Positions 17,648 to 28,700 of a DNA stretch of 64,000 nt are shown in pieces. The number at the start of each line of letters is the position of its first letter. Position 1 is the stretch's first letter. The notes under the pieces were generated by a model. It was not told the origin of the DNA. It made no database searches and saw only the letters and a program-made list of their open reading frames with translations. The DNA lies in the NCBI GenBank assembly GCA_019634895.1, contig JAHCAM010000006.1, forward strand, positions 55,914-119,913, in the 5' to 3' direction. The DNA comes from Steroidobacteraceae bacterium. GTDB lineage: Bacteria > Pseudomonadota > Gammaproteobacteria > Steroidobacterales > Steroidobacteraceae. The position numbers were made by a program, and so were the translations under genes.

Positions 17648-18575
17648 CGCGCGGCGCCCGCCGCGCCATCTCCTCGGCCAGTGCCAGCAGCTGCCGGTAG
17701 CTCGCCAGGCGCCGCGGCGCGATGGTGCCGGCCTCGGCGGCTGCGGCGACGGCGCAGCCGGGCTCGTGGTGGTGCAGGCAGTCGCGAAAGCGGCAGCCGC
17801 CGGCTGCGGCCGCGATCTCCCGGTAGCCGCCCCCGACGTCGCGCGGTTCCGGCAGTGGCGGGGCGAAATCGCGCACGCCCGGCGAGTCGATGAGTTCGCC
17901 GCCGGCCGGGAGCCGGTACAGTGACGAGGTAGTCGTGGTGTGGCGGCCCGATTCACTCGCGCGCGTAACCTCGGCCACGGCGGCGGCGACGCCGGGCACC
18001 AGCAGGTTGGTCAGCGAGCTCTTGCCGACGCCGGATTGCCCGACCAGCACGCTGGTCTCGCCCGCGAGGCGCAGTGCGAGCGCCGCCGCGCCGTCCGGCG
18101 CGCGCTTGCTGGCGCGCACCACCGGGTAGCCGAGCCGCGCGAAATCATCCAGCCCGGCGTCGAGCAGGCCTTCCGCGTCGGGCAGGTCGCTCTTGTTCGC
18201 CGCGATGCAGGCCTTGAGTCCGGCCCATTCGGCGGCGGCCAGGTAGCGGTCGCACAGCCCGAAGTCCGGCGCCGGCACCGGCGCCACGACGGCAACGAGC
18301 TGCGTCAGGTTCGCGGCCACCGCTTCGCGCTCGCCACGCAGGTTGATGCGGACGAGCTCCGTGGATCGCGGCAGGACCTCGCCGATGATGCCGGTGCCGC
18401 CCTCGGTCTGCGCCGGCGTCCATCGCACGCGGTCGCCGCAGACGACCGCCAGACGGCGGCCCTGGAGGCGGCAGTGGACACGGTTGCCGGAGTCGTCCAG
18501 CACGACAGCGTCGCGCCCGTGGCTCACGACGACCCGGCCGGGACGTGCGGACGCAACCGGCGGCCGGGTCGTCAT
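17637..18575 (-). CDS. rsgA: Ribosome small subunit-dependent GTPase A
   Basis: A 312-residue circularly permuted GTPase for 30S maturation. Order: an OB-fold N-terminus ([17 protein letters not shown]), G4 NKSDL, P-loop [13 protein letters not shown]2 TTTTSSLY, G3 DSPGVRDF, then the zinc motif [14 protein letters not shown]. This order (G4-G1-G2-G3) is diagnostic. The ATG at 18575 overlaps the upstream M48 protease stop as ATGA. The same pairing with an M48 protease and orn is common in related gammaproteobacteria. Confidence 0.96.
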   Translation of the reverse strand: MTTRPPVASARPGRVVVSHGRDAVVLDDSGNRVHCRLQGRRLAVVCGDRVRWTPAQTEGGTGIIGEVLPRSTELVRINLRGEREAVAANLTQLVAVVAPVPAPDFGLCDRYLAAAEWAGLKACIAANKSDLPDAEGLLDAGLDDFARLGYPVVRASKRAPDGAAALALRLAGETSVLVGQSGVGKSSLTNLLVPGVAAAVAEVTRASESGRHTTTTSSLYRLPAGGELIDSPGVRDFAPPLPEPRDVGGGYREIAAAAGGCRFRDCLHHHEPGCAVAAAAEAGTIAPRRLASYRQLLALAEEMARRAPRVRR

Positions 18576-19816
18576 GCGTGCCGCGGCGTGAGCCGGCCGA
18601 TGCGCGCCAGCACCGGCGGATGCGTGGCGTGAAAGGCCGTGTACACCGGATCCGGAGTCAGCGTCGCCGCGTTGTCGCGGTGCAGCTTGACCAGCACCCA
18701 CGACAGCGCCGCCGCGTCCGCCTGGCGTGCGGCGTAGCGATCCGCCGCATATTCGTTGCGGCGCGACAGCCAGGCGCCGAGCGGCCCGAGCGGCCACAGG
18801 AAGGTCGGCGCGACCAGTGCGAACAGCAGCAGCAGCGTGTGCGGTCCGCCGCCGGGGACGCCGAGCGCGGGCTGGAACCACGGCTCCCGGGCGAGCCACG
18901 CGAGCAGCGCGAATCCCGCGAGCGCGGCGGCCAGCGAGCGCACGATGCGCCAGGCGACGTGACGCAGGCGGAAGTGGCCGAGTTCGTGGGCGAGCACGGC
19001 CAGCACCTCGGCCGGCGCCAGCGACGCCAGCAGCGTGTCGAAGAACACGATGCGCTTGCTGCGCCCGAAGCCGGTGAAATAGGCGTTGCCGTGCGAGCTG
19101 CGGCGCGACCCGTCCATGACCTGCACGCCGCGCGGCTCGAAGCCGCAGCGCCGGGCGAGCGCCTCGACGCCGGCGCGCAGTTCGCCGTCCTCGAGCTCTC
19201 GGAAGCGGTTGAACAGCGGCGCGATCAGGCGCGGCCAGGCGAAGCCCGCCAGCAGGGAGAATCCGGCCCAGGCGGCCCATGCCCAGATCCACCAGGCGGC
19301 GCCCGCGCGCGCCGGCAGCCAGACCAGCAATGCCGCCAGGGGCAGCAGCAGGACCGCGCCGATGGCCAGGCTGCGCAGCCAGTCGAGGGCGAACAGCGAC
19401 GGCGTCGTGCGGTTGAAGCCGAAGCGCGCCTCGATGCCGAACGTCGCCCACAGGTCGAGCGGCAGGCTCGTGAGCAGGAGCACGAGTGCCACGGCGGCGA
19501 TGACGGCGACGCCCTGCGCCAGCCCGTCGAGACCCGCCTGTGCGGCCGCGGCGTCGATGGCGGCGATGCCACCGCCGAGTGTCAGCCACAGCAGTACGGC
19601 CGCGCCGGCGATCAGGCGCAGCGCGCCGTGACGCGCGTGCGCGACCGTGTAGTCGGCGGCGCGCGCATGCTGTTCCGCCGTGACCGCGGCGGCGAAGGGT
19701 TCCGGCACCTGGCCGCGATGCGCGCGCACGGCGCGCACCTGCCGCCGCAGCAGCCACAGCCGCAGCAGGAGTCCGGCGGCGAGCAGCGAAACGAACAGGG
19801 CGGAGAAGGGGCGCAT
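18572..19816 (-). CDS. M48 family (Ste24/CAAX-type) membrane metalloprotease
   Basis: A 414-residue membrane protease with about six or seven hydrophobic segments. The zinc motif [11 protein letters not shown] (HExxH, near residue 280) and the third ligand region NEYAADRYA (near residue 355) are intact. The first 200 residues contain four transmembrane helices, as in Ste24-type enzymes. A role in membrane-protein quality control is inferred from the family; bacterial substrates are unknown. It is divergent from orn, with 47 nt between the start codons. Confidence 0.92.
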   Translation of the reverse strand: MRPFSALFVSLLAAGLLLRLWLLRRQVRAVRAHRGQVPEPFAAAVTAEQHARAADYTVAHARHGALRLIAGAAVLLWLTLGGGIAAIDAAAAQAGLDGLAQGVAVIAAVALVLLLTSLPLDLWATFGIEARFGFNRTTPSLFALDWLRSLAIGAVLLLPLAALLVWLPARAGAAWWIWAWAAWAGFSLLAGFAWPRLIAPLFNRFRELEDGELRAGVEALARRCGFEPRGVQVMDGSRRSSHGNAYFTGFGRSKRIVFFDTLLASLAPAEVLAVLAHELGHFRLRHVAWRIVRSLAAALAGFALLAWLAREPWFQPALGVPGGGPHTLLLLFALVAPTFLWPLGPLGAWLSRRNEYAADRYAARQADAAALSWVLVKLHRDNAATLTPDPVYTAFHATHPPVLARIGRLTPRHA

Positions 19817-19863
19817 GTCTGGAGGCGGAAGCGACTCTAGCCTCTGCTAGACTCAGCGGCAAC

Positions 19864-20427
19864 ATGGCCCGCGACGACCGGCTGATCTGGATCGACCTCG
19901 AGATGACCGGCCTGGTGCCGGAGACCGACCGCATCATCGAGATCGCGACCGTCGTGACCGACGCGGACCTGCAGCTCGTCGCCGAGGGCCCGGTGATCGC
20001 CGTGCGCCAGGCGGATGGCGTGCTCGATGCCATGGACGAGTGGAACACGCGCACGCACGGCGCGACCGGGCTCACCGCGCGTGCGCGTTCGAGCGGGCAC
20101 GACGAGGCGGCTGCCGAGCGCGAGACGCTGGCCTTCCTCGCGGCGCACGTGGACTCCGGCCGCTCGCCGATGTGCGGCAACAGCGTGTGCCAGGACCGCC
20201 GCTTCCTCGCGCGCTGGATGCCCGCGCTGGAGCGCTGGTTCCACTACCGCAACCTGGACGTCAGCACGATCAAGGAGCTGGCGCGGCGCTGGGCGCCGGA
20301 GGTGCTCGCCGGCGTGGCGAAGGAGTCGCGCCACACGGCGCTCGCCGACATCCACGAATCGATCGCCGAATTGCGCCATTACCGGGCGGCACTCTTCGCC
20401 GCGCCATGGAACGCGCCGCGGGCGTGA
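19864..20427 (+). CDS. orn: Oligoribonuclease
   Basis: A 187-residue DEDDh 3'-5' exonuclease that degrades di- to oligonucleotides at the end of RNA turnover and hydrolyses pGpG. Exo I is [14 protein letters not shown] (residues 9-22), Exo II is [13 protein letters not shown], and Exo III is [12 protein letters not shown] candidate -10 TAGACT lies about 20 nt upstream of the ATG. Length matches the family. Confidence 0.97.
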   Translation: MARDDRLIWIDLEMTGLVPETDRIIEIATVVTDADLQLVAEGPVIAVRQADGVLDAMDEWNTRTHGATGLTARARSSGHDEAAAERETLAFLAAHVDSGRSPMCGNSVCQDRRFLARWMPALERWFHYRNLDVSTIKELARRWAPEVLAGVAKESRHTALADIHESIAELRHYRAALFAAPWNAPRA

Positions 20428-20816
20428 GCGCCGCGGCCCCGGTGCGTCACGCGGGCGGCTGCCACTGCGGCCGCGTCAGGTTCGAGGTCGATGCGGCGGC
20501 CGACCTCGAGCTGCTCGAGTGCAACTGCTCGATGTGCGCGCGCTCGGCGTTCCTGCACCTGATCGTCTCCCGCGACTGCTTCCGGCTGCTGTCCGGTGAG
20601 GCGGACCTGGCCGACTATCGCTTCGGCACCGGCGCCGCCCGCCATCTGTTCTGCCGTCACTGCGGCGTGAAGTCCTTCTACGTCCCGCGCTCGCACCCCG
20701 ACGGCTACAGCGTCAACGCCCGCTGCCTCGACCCGGGCACGGTGCGCTCGATGACGATCCGGCCATTCGACGGGCGGGATTGGGAGAGGGCGCGAAAGAA
20801 CCTGGGTCCGGTTTAG
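20406..20816 (+). CDS. GFA family (glutathione-dependent formaldehyde-activating-like) zinc protein
   Basis: A 136-residue GFA/CENP-V fold protein. Zinc-binding cysteines are seen as [14 protein letters not shown] and [10 protein letters not shown], the complete family set. [23 protein letters not shown] closes the fold. The ATG at 20406 overlaps the end of orn by 22 nt; a GTG at 20424 overlapping the orn stop as GTGA is an alternative. The substrate is unknown: only some members act on S-hydroxymethylglutathione. Confidence 0.9.
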   Translation: MERAAGVSAAAPVRHAGGCHCGRVRFEVDAAADLELLECNCSMCARSAFLHLIVSRDCFRLLSGEADLADYRFGTGAARHLFCRHCGVKSFYVPRSHPDGYSVNARCLDPGTVRSMTIRPFDGRDWERARKNLGPV

Positions 20817-20820
20817 CGCG

Positions 20821-20889
20821 GCGGGCGGGGTCCCTCGTTCGCAAACTCGTAAGTTCCGGCGGAGTTTGCGAACGAGGGACCCCGCCCGC
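20821..20889. repeat. 28-bp perfect inverted repeat between convergent genes
   Basis: Left arm 20821-20848 (GCGGGCGGGGTCCCTCGTTC...) is exactly complementary to 20862-20889, around a 13-nt centre. It fills the gap between the GFA gene stop (20816) and the ppsA stop (20894). It could serve as a bidirectional terminator, but there is no T-tract, and perfect 28-bp arms exceed what termination needs. Like the palindrome at 14858-14908 it has a GGGG[T/A]C core, which suggests a REP/MITE-type unit. Confidence 0.8.
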
Positions 20890-20893
20890 GGCA

Positions 20894-23272
20894 CTACTGC
20901 GCGCCTGACTCCTTGCCGCCGTTCGCCAGATACACCCAGGTCTCGACAACCGTGTCGGGATTCAGCGAAATGCTGTCGATGCCCTGGCCGACCAGCCAGC
21001 GCGCGAAATCCGGGTGGTCGGACGGCCCCTGGCCGCAGATGCCGATGTACTTGCCGCGCTCGCGGCAGGCCCTGATCGCCATGGCGAGCAGCGCCTTGAC
21101 CGCGTCGTCGCGCTCGTCGAACAGGCGCGCGATCACGCCGGAGTCGCGGTCGAGCCCGAGCGTCAGCTGCGTCATGTCATTCGAGCCGATGGACATGCCG
21201 TCGAAATGATCGAGGTAGCGGTCCGCGAGCAGCGCGTTGGTCGGCAGCTCGCACATCATGATGACCTTGAGCCCGCGCTCGCCGCGGCGCAGGCCGTTCG
21301 CGGCCAGCAGCTCCACGACGCGGCGGCCCTCGTCGACGGTGCGCACGAACGGGACCATGACCTGTACGTTGTCGAGGCCCATCTCGTCGCGCACTCGCAC
21401 CAGCGCGCGGCATTCGAGCTCGAAGCAGGGACCGAAGGCCGCGTCGGTGTAGCGCGAGGCGCCGCGGAACCCGAGCATGGGGTTCTCCTCGTGCGGCTCG
21501 TAGCCGCGGCCGCCGATCAGGTTCGCGTATTCGTTGGACTTGAAGTCCGAGAGCCGCACGATCACCGGCTGCGGCGCGAAGGCGGCGGCGATGCAGGCGA
21601 TGCCCTCGGCCAGCCGGTCCACGAAGAACGAGACCGGGTCCGCGTGCCCCGCCATCTGCCGGCGGATCTGCTCCTGCAGCGTGGGGTCCTGCTTCGCGAA
21701 CTCCAGCAGCGCCCGCGGATGCACGCCGATCATCCGGTTGATGATGAACTCGAGCCGCGCCAGGCCGACGCCGTGGTTCGGGATGGAGGCGAAGTCGAAG
21801 GCGCGGTCCGGGTTGCCGACGTTCATCATGATGCGCACCGGCGGCTCCGGCAGCGCGTCGAGCTCGATCTGCTGCTGCTCGAAGTCGAGACGGCCCTCGT
21901 ACACGACGCCGGTGTCGCCCTCGGCGCAGGTCACCGTCACCGGGTCGCCGTCGCGGATGGTCGCGGTCGCGTCGCCGCAGCCGACGACCGCCGGGATGCC
22001 GAGCTCGCGGGCGATGATGGCGGCATGGCAGGTGCGGCCGCCGCGGTTGGTCACGATCGCGGCAGCGCGCTTCATGACCGGCTCCCAGTCCGGGTCGGTC
22101 ATGTCGGAGACCAGCACGTCGCCGGGCTGCACGCGCGACATCTCGCGCGCGCTGGCGATGATGCGCGCCGGGCCGGCGCCGATGCGCTGGCCGATGGCGC
22201 GGCCGCGCGCCAGCGGACGCGAGCGGGACTTCAGCGTGAACCGCTGGATCGAGCGCCCCACGCGGCTCTGCACGGTCTCCGGGCGCGCCTGCAGCACGTA
22301 GAGCGCGCCGGTCTCGCCGTCCTTGCCCCATTCGACGTCCATCGGGCAGCCGTAGTGGGACTCGATCGCGACCGCCTGGCGCGCCAGCTCCTCCACGTCG
22401 GCGTCCGCGAGGCAGAAGCGTGCGCGGTCGGCGGCGGGCACCTCCTCGGTCGCGGTCCAGCGGCCGGGTGCCGGGTCGCGTGCGTAGACCATGCGCGTCG
22501 CCTTCGAGCCCAGCGTGCGCCGGATGATCGCGCGCCGGCCGGCCGCGAGCGCGGGCTTGTACACGTAGAACTCGTCCGGGTTCACCGCGCCCTGCACGAC
22601 GGTCTCGCCGAGGCCCCAGGAAGCGGTGATGAACACCGCGTCACGGAATCCCGACTCCGTGTCGAGCGTGAACATCACGCCGCTTGCGCCCAGGTCGCTC
22701 CTCACCATGCGCTGCACGCCGACCGAGATCGCGACCTGGCCGTGCTCGAAGCCCTGGTGGACGCGGTAGGCGATGGCGCGGTCGTTGTAGAGCGAGGCGT
22801 ACACCGCGTGCGCGGCGGCCAGCACGGCCTGCGCGCCGCGCACGTTCAGGATGGTCTCCTGCTGGCCGGCGAACGAGGCGCCGGGCAGGTCCTCGGCGGT
22901 CGCGGAGGAGCGCACCGCGACCGCGGTCCCGCCGTCGCCGTCGAGCGCGTCGTAGGCCGCCAGCAGCTCCTGCTCCAGCCGCTTCGGGAACGGCGTCGCG
23001 AGGATCCAGCCGCGGATGCGCGCGCCGGACTCGGCGAGCCTGGCGACGTCGCCGACGTCGAGCGGGGCGAGTTCCGCGGCGATGCGCCCGCCGAGCCCGT
23101 CCTGCGCCAGGAAGTCGCGGAAGGCCTGGGCGGTGGTCGCGAAGCCATCCGGCACCCGCACGCCGGCGCCGCCGAGGCGGCCGATCATCTCGCCGAGCGA
23201 GGCGTTCTTGCCGCCGACGCTGGCGATGTCGCCCATGCCCACGCGCGCGAAGGGAATCGTGTAGTCGCTCAC
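20894..23272 (-). CDS. ppsA: Phosphoenolpyruvate synthase
   Basis: A 792-residue enzyme converting pyruvate and ATP to PEP, AMP and phosphate for gluconeogenesis. The ATP-grasp N-terminal domain starts at [15 protein letters not shown]. The swivelling phosphohistidine domain has [21 protein letters not shown] (active His near residue 425). The PEP-binding TIM barrel ends with [20 protein letters not shown] and [11 protein letters not shown]. Length matches E. coli PpsA (792). It is divergent from its regulator gene ppsR, with 42 nt between the start codons. Confidence 0.97.
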   Translation of the reverse strand: MSDYTIPFARVGMGDIASVGGKNASLGEMIGRLGGAGVRVPDGFATTAQAFRDFLAQDGLGGRIAAELAPLDVGDVARLAESGARIRGWILATPFPKRLEQELLAAYDALDGDGGTAVAVRSSATAEDLPGASFAGQQETILNVRGAQAVLAAAHAVYASLYNDRAIAYRVHQGFEHGQVAISVGVQRMVRSDLGASGVMFTLDTESGFRDAVFITASWGLGETVVQGAVNPDEFYVYKPALAAGRRAIIRRTLGSKATRMVYARDPAPGRWTATEEVPAADRARFCLADADVEELARQAVAIESHYGCPMDVEWGKDGETGALYVLQARPETVQSRVGRSIQRFTLKSRSRPLARGRAIGQRIGAGPARIIASAREMSRVQPGDVLVSDMTDPDWEPVMKRAAAIVTNRGGRTCHAAIIARELGIPAVVGCGDATATIRDGDPVTVTCAEGDTGVVYEGRLDFEQQQIELDALPEPPVRIMMNVGNPDRAFDFASIPNHGVGLARLEFIINRMIGVHPRALLEFAKQDPTLQEQIRRQMAGHADPVSFFVDRLAEGIACIAAAFAPQPVIVRLSDFKSNEYANLIGGRGYEPHEENPMLGFRGASRYTDAAFGPCFELECRALVRVRDEMGLDNVQVMVPFVRTVDEGRRVVELLAANGLRRGERGLKVIMMCELPTNALLADRYLDHFDGMSIGSNDMTQLTLGLDRDSGVIARLFDERDDAVKALLAMAIRACRERGKYIGICGQGPSDHPDFARWLVGQGIDSISLNPDTVVETWVYLANGGKESGAQ

Positions 23273-23314
23273 ACCCGGACCCCGGCCAGCCCGCTCCTGC
23301 TACGATCGTCATTC

Positions 23315-24142
23315 ATGAGGCAGCGACGAACCGTCTTCTTCGTGTCCGACCAGACCGGCGTCACCGCGGAAACGATGGGACACAGCCTGCTGACGCAGTT
23401 TGACGGCATGGATTTCAGGCCGGTCACTTTGCCATTCATCATCAGCGTTGACAAGGCGCGCGAGGCGGTCGCGAAGATCGACCAGGCCGGCCGCGAGGAG
23501 GGCATGCGCCCCGTCGTCTTTGCGACGCTCGTCAACGCCGACGTGCGCGATGCGCTGAAGCGGGCGGAGTGCCTGTTCCTCGACTTCTTCGACGCGTTCC
23601 TCGGGCCGCTCGAGCGGGAATTCGGCGAGCCGTCCGCGCACGTCCTCGGCCGCGCGCACGGCATGGCGGACCTGAACGCCTACACGATGCGCATCAACGC
23701 CACCAACTTCGCGCTCGCGAACGACGACGGCGCGCGCACGCGGGACTACGACCGCGCGGACGTGATCCTGCTGGGCGTCTCGCGCTCCGGCAAGACGCCG
23801 ACCTGCGTCTACATGGCGCTGCAGTACGGCGCGTTCGCCGCCAATTACCCGCTGACCGAGGACGACCTTGACGGCGCGCGGCTGCCGGGCGCCGTCGAGC
23901 CCTTCCGGCACAAGCTGTTCGGGCTCACGATCGATGCGGTGCGCCTGCAGCAGATCCGCCAGGAACGCCGGCCCGACAGCCGCTACGCCTCCGCGCAGCA
24001 GTGCGCCTTCGAAGTGCGCGCGGCCGAGCAGCTGTTCGAGCGGCACGGCATTCCGTACCTGGAGACGACCGACACGTCCATCGAGGAGATCGCGAGCCGC
24101 GTGCTCGAGCGGCTGGCGATCCCGCGCCGCGTGCGACCATGA
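23315..24142 (+). CDS. ppsR: PEP synthase regulatory kinase/pyrophosphorylase
   Basis: A 275-residue DUF299 bifunctional enzyme that inactivates PpsA by ADP-dependent threonine phosphorylation and reactivates it by phosphorolysis. The P-loop-like motif GVSRSGKTPTCVYMALQ (near residues 152-168) is diagnostic. FFVSDQTGVTAETMGHSLL at the N-terminus and GLTIDAVRLQQIRQERR also match. Divergent arrangement with ppsA is the usual context. Confidence 0.96.
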   Translation: MRQRRTVFFVSDQTGVTAETMGHSLLTQFDGMDFRPVTLPFIISVDKAREAVAKIDQAGREEGMRPVVFATLVNADVRDALKRAECLFLDFFDAFLGPLEREFGEPSAHVLGRAHGMADLNAYTMRINATNFALANDDGARTRDYDRADVILLGVSRSGKTPTCVYMALQYGAFAANYPLTEDDLDGARLPGAVEPFRHKLFGLTIDAVRLQQIRQERRPDSRYASAQQCAFEVRAAEQLFERHGIPYLETTDTSIEEIASRVLERLAIPRRVRP

Positions 24143-24210
24143 TGGATTCGTGACCAGCAGCACGATACGCGCGGGATTTGGCCGGATTTCGCTGTGATAT
24201 AGTCAAATGC

Positions 24211-24678
24211 ATGGTCATGGCAGCGGACCAACTCTGCGCGAGCTCCTGGCGCGCCAGGCCACGGTCCTTCGTGAGCCTGATGACGCTCTACGAGAGCAAC
24301 TACATCCGGCTCGGCTGGCTGGTGCCGGACCTGCGCCGCGCCACGGGCGCGCTCATGTCCGCCGCGGCGCGCGGGCCGATGCTCGAGATCACGGTGCTCG
24401 AGCAGTGCCGCTACACCACGACGCTCGGCATGTCCTACCTCTTCGACGACGGCCGCACGCCGGCGCGCGACCCCGGGCTCGAGGTCCGCGTCTACCACGA
24501 CGCGCGGCTCGCGGAGGCGCGCGGCACCGGCGCGGATCCTGCGAGGCCGCGGCTGCAGCGGTCCGCCGCGCCGCTTGCCGACGATCACGGCCGCCGCTGG
24601 TCGTGCAACATGCTGCTGAACAAGTGGCTCGAGTACTGCGCCGGCAGCGGCCACCGGTTCGCGCTGCAGGCCCGCTGA
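24211..24678 (+). CDS. DUF1249 domain protein (YqiB-like)
   Basis: A 155-residue protein of the DUF1249/YqiB family, function unknown. The family block FVSLMTLYESNYIRLGWLVPDL lies near residues 18-39, followed by LEITVLEQCRYTTTLGM and NMLLNKWLEYC. Start choice is ambiguous: ATG at 24211, a second at 24217, and the conserved part begins later. It follows ppsR by 68 nt and precedes the coiled-coil protein by 13 nt. Confidence 0.82.
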   Translation: MVMAADQLCASSWRARPRSFVSLMTLYESNYIRLGWLVPDLRRATGALMSAAARGPMLEITVLEQCRYTTTLGMSYLFDDGRTPARDPGLEVRVYHDARLAEARGTGADPARPRLQRSAAPLADDHGRRWSCNMLLNKWLEYCAGSGHRFALQAR

Positions 24679-24691
24679 GCTCCGCACGCGC

Positions 24692-25726
24692 ATGGCCGTC
24701 ATGCTTCCCAACAAGTGGTCGCAGCTGAAGCTGCCGGCGATCGGCAAGCCCGACCCGGCCGAGCAGGAACGGCTGCTCAAGCTGTTCTGGAACCGGGCCG
24801 AGCTCAAGAAGGAGCTGCAGGGCCTCGACGACCAGCTCCACAACCTGCGCAACAAGCTCAAGCAGCAGGAGAACGCGAACGCGCGCCTGCAGCAGCAGCT
24901 CGAGCAGCTCGAGATCCTGCTCGGCAACCCGGAGCGCGGCTTCGACGCGCTGGTGCACTTCGGCCTGAAGGCGCTGTGGCGCGCCTGCCGCGAGCAGCTC
25001 GAGCGCTTCGCCGCGGACCTCAAGCGCGACCGCCAGGAGGCGCAGCGCAAGCAGCAGCTCGCCGAGTTCCAGGCCGACCGCGCGGAGCGGCTCAAGGTCG
25101 CGGACGAGCGCCTGCGGCAGGCGCAGGAAGTCGCCGACGCCGAAAGCGAGCGGCTGCGCCAGCGCGTGGAGCGGATGGTGAAGCTGAAGGGATTCTGGAA
25201 CTACTTCCGCCGCCGCGACCTCGCCGCGGAGATCGCCGCCCAGCGCGAACGCTGCGTGGTCGCCGAGCGCCAGTTCGCCGACATGCGCGAGGCACACCGC
25301 ACCATCGACAAGGAGCCCTGGCCGGAGTTTCCGGGCCTCACCATCGAGGGGCGGCGCGGGGTCAACCTGGCGGTGATCGCGTACGCGCAGATCCTCTACG
25401 CGAAGCTCGCGGTTTCCGGGCTGGCGATGGATTCGCGGCTCGCGAACAACCGCAGCGTCGAAAGCGCCAAGCACGGCGGCTTCGAGGCCTGCCTGGCGCG
25501 CATCCGCGAGATCACCCAGGCGCTCGCAGCCGTGGCCTCGCAGGAAGGGCTGGCCGCCCAGATCAAGGCGCGGGTCGAGAAGACGGCGAAGGGCGCGACC
25601 TGGCGCAACGCCACCGAGACCGTGCCGCAGCCCGCGTCGCTGCCACCGGCCGCGGGCGGCGGCGTGCCCGACGCCAACGTGCTGGTCGACGACTACTGGG
25701 ACGTCTACAAGGTCCTGCTGCGCTGA
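24692..25726 (+). CDS. Coiled-coil protein of unknown function
   Basis: A 344-residue protein with no motif I recognise. Residues about 22-75 and 95-205 are Glu/Arg/Gln/Leu-rich with heptad-like spacing (LQQQLEQLEILLG; ERLRQRVERMVKLKG), predicting a long coiled coil. A more mixed region follows (EGRRGVNLAVIAYAQILYAKLAVSG, about 222-246), which could be a small globular unit. There is a Pro/Ala linker and a C-terminal tail DDYWDVYKVLLR. No signal peptide or membrane segment is evident, so it is probably cytoplasmic. It is in tandem with the DUF1249 gene. The codon usage looks like the rest of the window. Confidence 0.75.
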   Translation: MAVMLPNKWSQLKLPAIGKPDPAEQERLLKLFWNRAELKKELQGLDDQLHNLRNKLKQQENANARLQQQLEQLEILLGNPERGFDALVHFGLKALWRACREQLERFAADLKRDRQEAQRKQQLAEFQADRAERLKVADERLRQAQEVADAESERLRQRVERMVKLKGFWNYFRRRDLAAEIAAQRERCVVAERQFADMREAHRTIDKEPWPEFPGLTIEGRRGVNLAVIAYAQILYAKLAVSGLAMDSRLANNRSVESAKHGGFEACLARIREITQALAAVASQEGLAAQIKARVEKTAKGATWRNATETVPQPASLPPAAGGGVPDANVLVDDYWDVYKVLLR

Positions 25727-25732
25727 GCCGTT

Positions 25733-28700
25733 TCAGGCCCCGGCCGCCGCGGCGCCGCCGCGCGCGTACAGCCTGATCCGCATGCGCCAGTTGTTCAGGT
25801 CGTCGAGCCAGACGTAGAACAGCGGCACGAAGAACAGCGACGTGACGCTGCCGAACAGCAGCCCCGACATCAGCGCGCGCGCCATCGGGTAGTAGGCGGG
25901 CCCGTCGCCGCCGATCTGCGTGTCGCCGAGCGCGATCGGCAGCATCGCCAGCAGCGTGGTCAGCGAGGTCATCAGGATGGGGCGCAGCCGGTGCCGCGCC
26001 GCCTCCAGGATCGCCGTCTGCCGGTCCAGGCCGGCCCGGCGCAGGTCGATGACGTGCGCGATCAGCACGATGCCGATGTTCACGATGACGCCGATCAGGA
26101 TCATGATCCCGAGCATCGCCATGAACGTCAGCGGCGTGCCGCTGATCGTGAGTCCCCAGAACACGCCGACCACGGCGAACAGGATCGAGGTGATGATCGA
26201 GAGCGGGTAGAGCAGGGACTCGAACAGCGCCGCCATCACCAGGAAGATGAGCGCGACGGCGAGCAGCAGGTTGACCTGCATGGTGGCGGCGGTGTCGTCG
26301 TTCTCCTGCACGCTGCGCCCGAACTTCCACGCCACGCCCGGCGGCAGCGGGAAGTCCTTCATCGCGGCCTCGACGCCCTTCTTGACCGCATCGAGCGATG
26401 AATCGCGCGACACGATGCCCTCGATCACCACCGAGGTCAGCCGGTCGACGCGGTCGATCGTGCGTTCCGTCTGGCTGATGCGGAAATTCGCGACCGCGCC
26501 CAGCGTGCTGCGCGTGCCGTCGGGCAGCCACAGCGGCGTGGACACCAGGTCCTCGAGCGTCTGGCGGTCGTCGGCGCGGAAGGCGAGCCGCATCTGGATC
26601 TCGCGGTCCGCGGCGCGGAACTCCTTGAGCCGGTCGCCGCGCATCGCGGCGGCGAGCGTCTGCGCGACGGTCTCCGCAGTCAGTCCGAGCCGCGCCGCGC
26701 GGTCGCGGTCCACGATGACCTGCACCTCCTGCTCGCCGGCCTTCGCCGTGGTGCGCACGGAGTCGAATCCGGGCACGTCGCGCAGCCGCTGCACGACGGT
26801 GCGCGACAGCGCGATCAGCTGCTCGGTCGATTCGCCGGTCAGGCGCATGCTGAAGCCGCCGCTGCCGCCCTGGTTGTCCTCGAAGCGGAACGAGGGCTTG
26901 CCGATGATGATCTCCGGCAGGCCCTTCTCGATCTCCTTCATCAGTTCGCGCGGCTCCAGCGGCAGCTGGTCGCGCGGCTTCAGCTTGATGACGCTCGCGG
27001 CGTCGTCCGGGGTGTAGTAGCTGTAGACCAGTTCAATGCCGAAGCGCTCCTTGTTCTCCTCGAGGTAGTTCTCGACGCGCGTGACCGCCTCCTCGGTGCG
27101 CGCCAGCGGGTAGGTGCCCTCGATGTGGTACGGGAGCTGCAGCCGGTCCGAGGCGTCCTGCGGGAACATGTCCACCTTGAGCAGGCCGGTCGCGAACAGC
27201 GGAATCGGCGACAGCACGGTCAGCGCGACGAACGCCAGGCCTTTCCACTTGTGATGGAACAGCCAGTCCAGCGCGCGCACATACCAGTCCTGCAGCCTCG
27301 CGAACCTGGAGCCCGCCTTGATCGGCGGCGGCGCCGGGAAGCGCGCGGTCAGCGTCGGGATGATGGTCTGGGCGACCAGCAGGGAGGCCACCATCGCGAT
27401 CACGATCGGCACCGCGACGTGCACCATGAACACCGAGATCTGGCTCTCCTCGCCGAACACGATCGGCAGGAACACGATGATCGTGGACAGCGTGCCGGCG
27501 AGCACCGCCAGGCCGACTTCATCGACGCCGGCCAGCGTCGAGGCGACCGGGTCGGCGCCGTTCGCCTGGCGGTGGCGGAAGATGCTCTCGGTCACCACCA
27601 CCGCGTTGTCCACCAGCAGCCCGACCGCCAGCATCATGCCCATCATCGTCAGGATGTTGAGCGACAGCCCGAGGAAGAACATCGCCGCCAGCGTGATCAG
27701 CAGCGAGAACGGCACCGCGAGGCTCACGATCAGCGTGGTGCGCCAGTCTCGCAGGAACGCGAACAGCACGATCAACGCAAGCGCGGCGCCGATCAGGCCG
27801 GCGTTGCGCAGGTCGGTCAGCGAGCTGCGGATGCTCTCGGCCTGGTTGCCGAGCACGATCACGTCGATGCCCTGCAGCTGGGGCAGCTTCTGCGCCTCCT
27901 CGATGACCGCCATGACGCGCTCGGCGACGTCCACCATGTTGGCGCCGGTGGCCTTGAACACGTCGAGGCCGACGCCGGGGCGCCCGTTCAGGTGCCGTCC
28001 GACGGTCAGCGCCGGCGACACCAGGCGCACGTCGGCGATGTCGCGCAGGCGCACGTTGCCGTCGACGATGAAACTGCGCACGTCGTCGATGCTGCGGAAT
28101 TCGCCGATCGGCCGCACCAGGAAGCGCTGCTGGCCACCCGTGACCTCGCCGGCGCTGATCGAGAAGTTCGCGCCCTCGAGCGCGTCGCGAAGGCGCGCGA
28201 CGTCCACGCCGTGGGCGGCAAGCCGCACCGGATCCACGAGGATGCGCAGCTCCAGCGGCTCGACCCCCTCGAGCGACACGCGGGCGACGCCGTCGAGCCG
28301 CTCGATCGGCTTCTTCAGGTAGCGGTCGAGCATCTCGTACTGGCGCGACAGGTCCTCCTGGCTCGAGATGCGCACCACGACCACGCGGTCGTCGCCGGCG
28401 GCGAACATGCGCGTCAGGATGCGGTTGGCGGCCGGCGGGAACTCGTGGCGGATGGATTCGAGCTTGGTGCGGACCTCGAACCCGACCGCGGCGGGATCGC
28501 GTCCCCACTCGAAGAAGACGATCATCTCCACGCCGTTCTCGGACGACGTGGAGCGCATTTCCTTGATGCCGGACAGCGTGGCGATCGCTTCTTCCGCGGG
28601 GCGCGTGATCAGCTGCTCGACTTCCTCGGGCGTCGAGCCGTCGAAGGGGATGTTGACGAGGATGCCGGGGAAGCGGATGTCCGGGAACAGCTCGAGCGGC

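Noticed and set aside
21014..24142. A 1042-codon plus-strand frame covering the ppsA region
   Set aside because: Only its last 275 codons, from 23315, are real (ppsR). The rest is antisense to ppsA.
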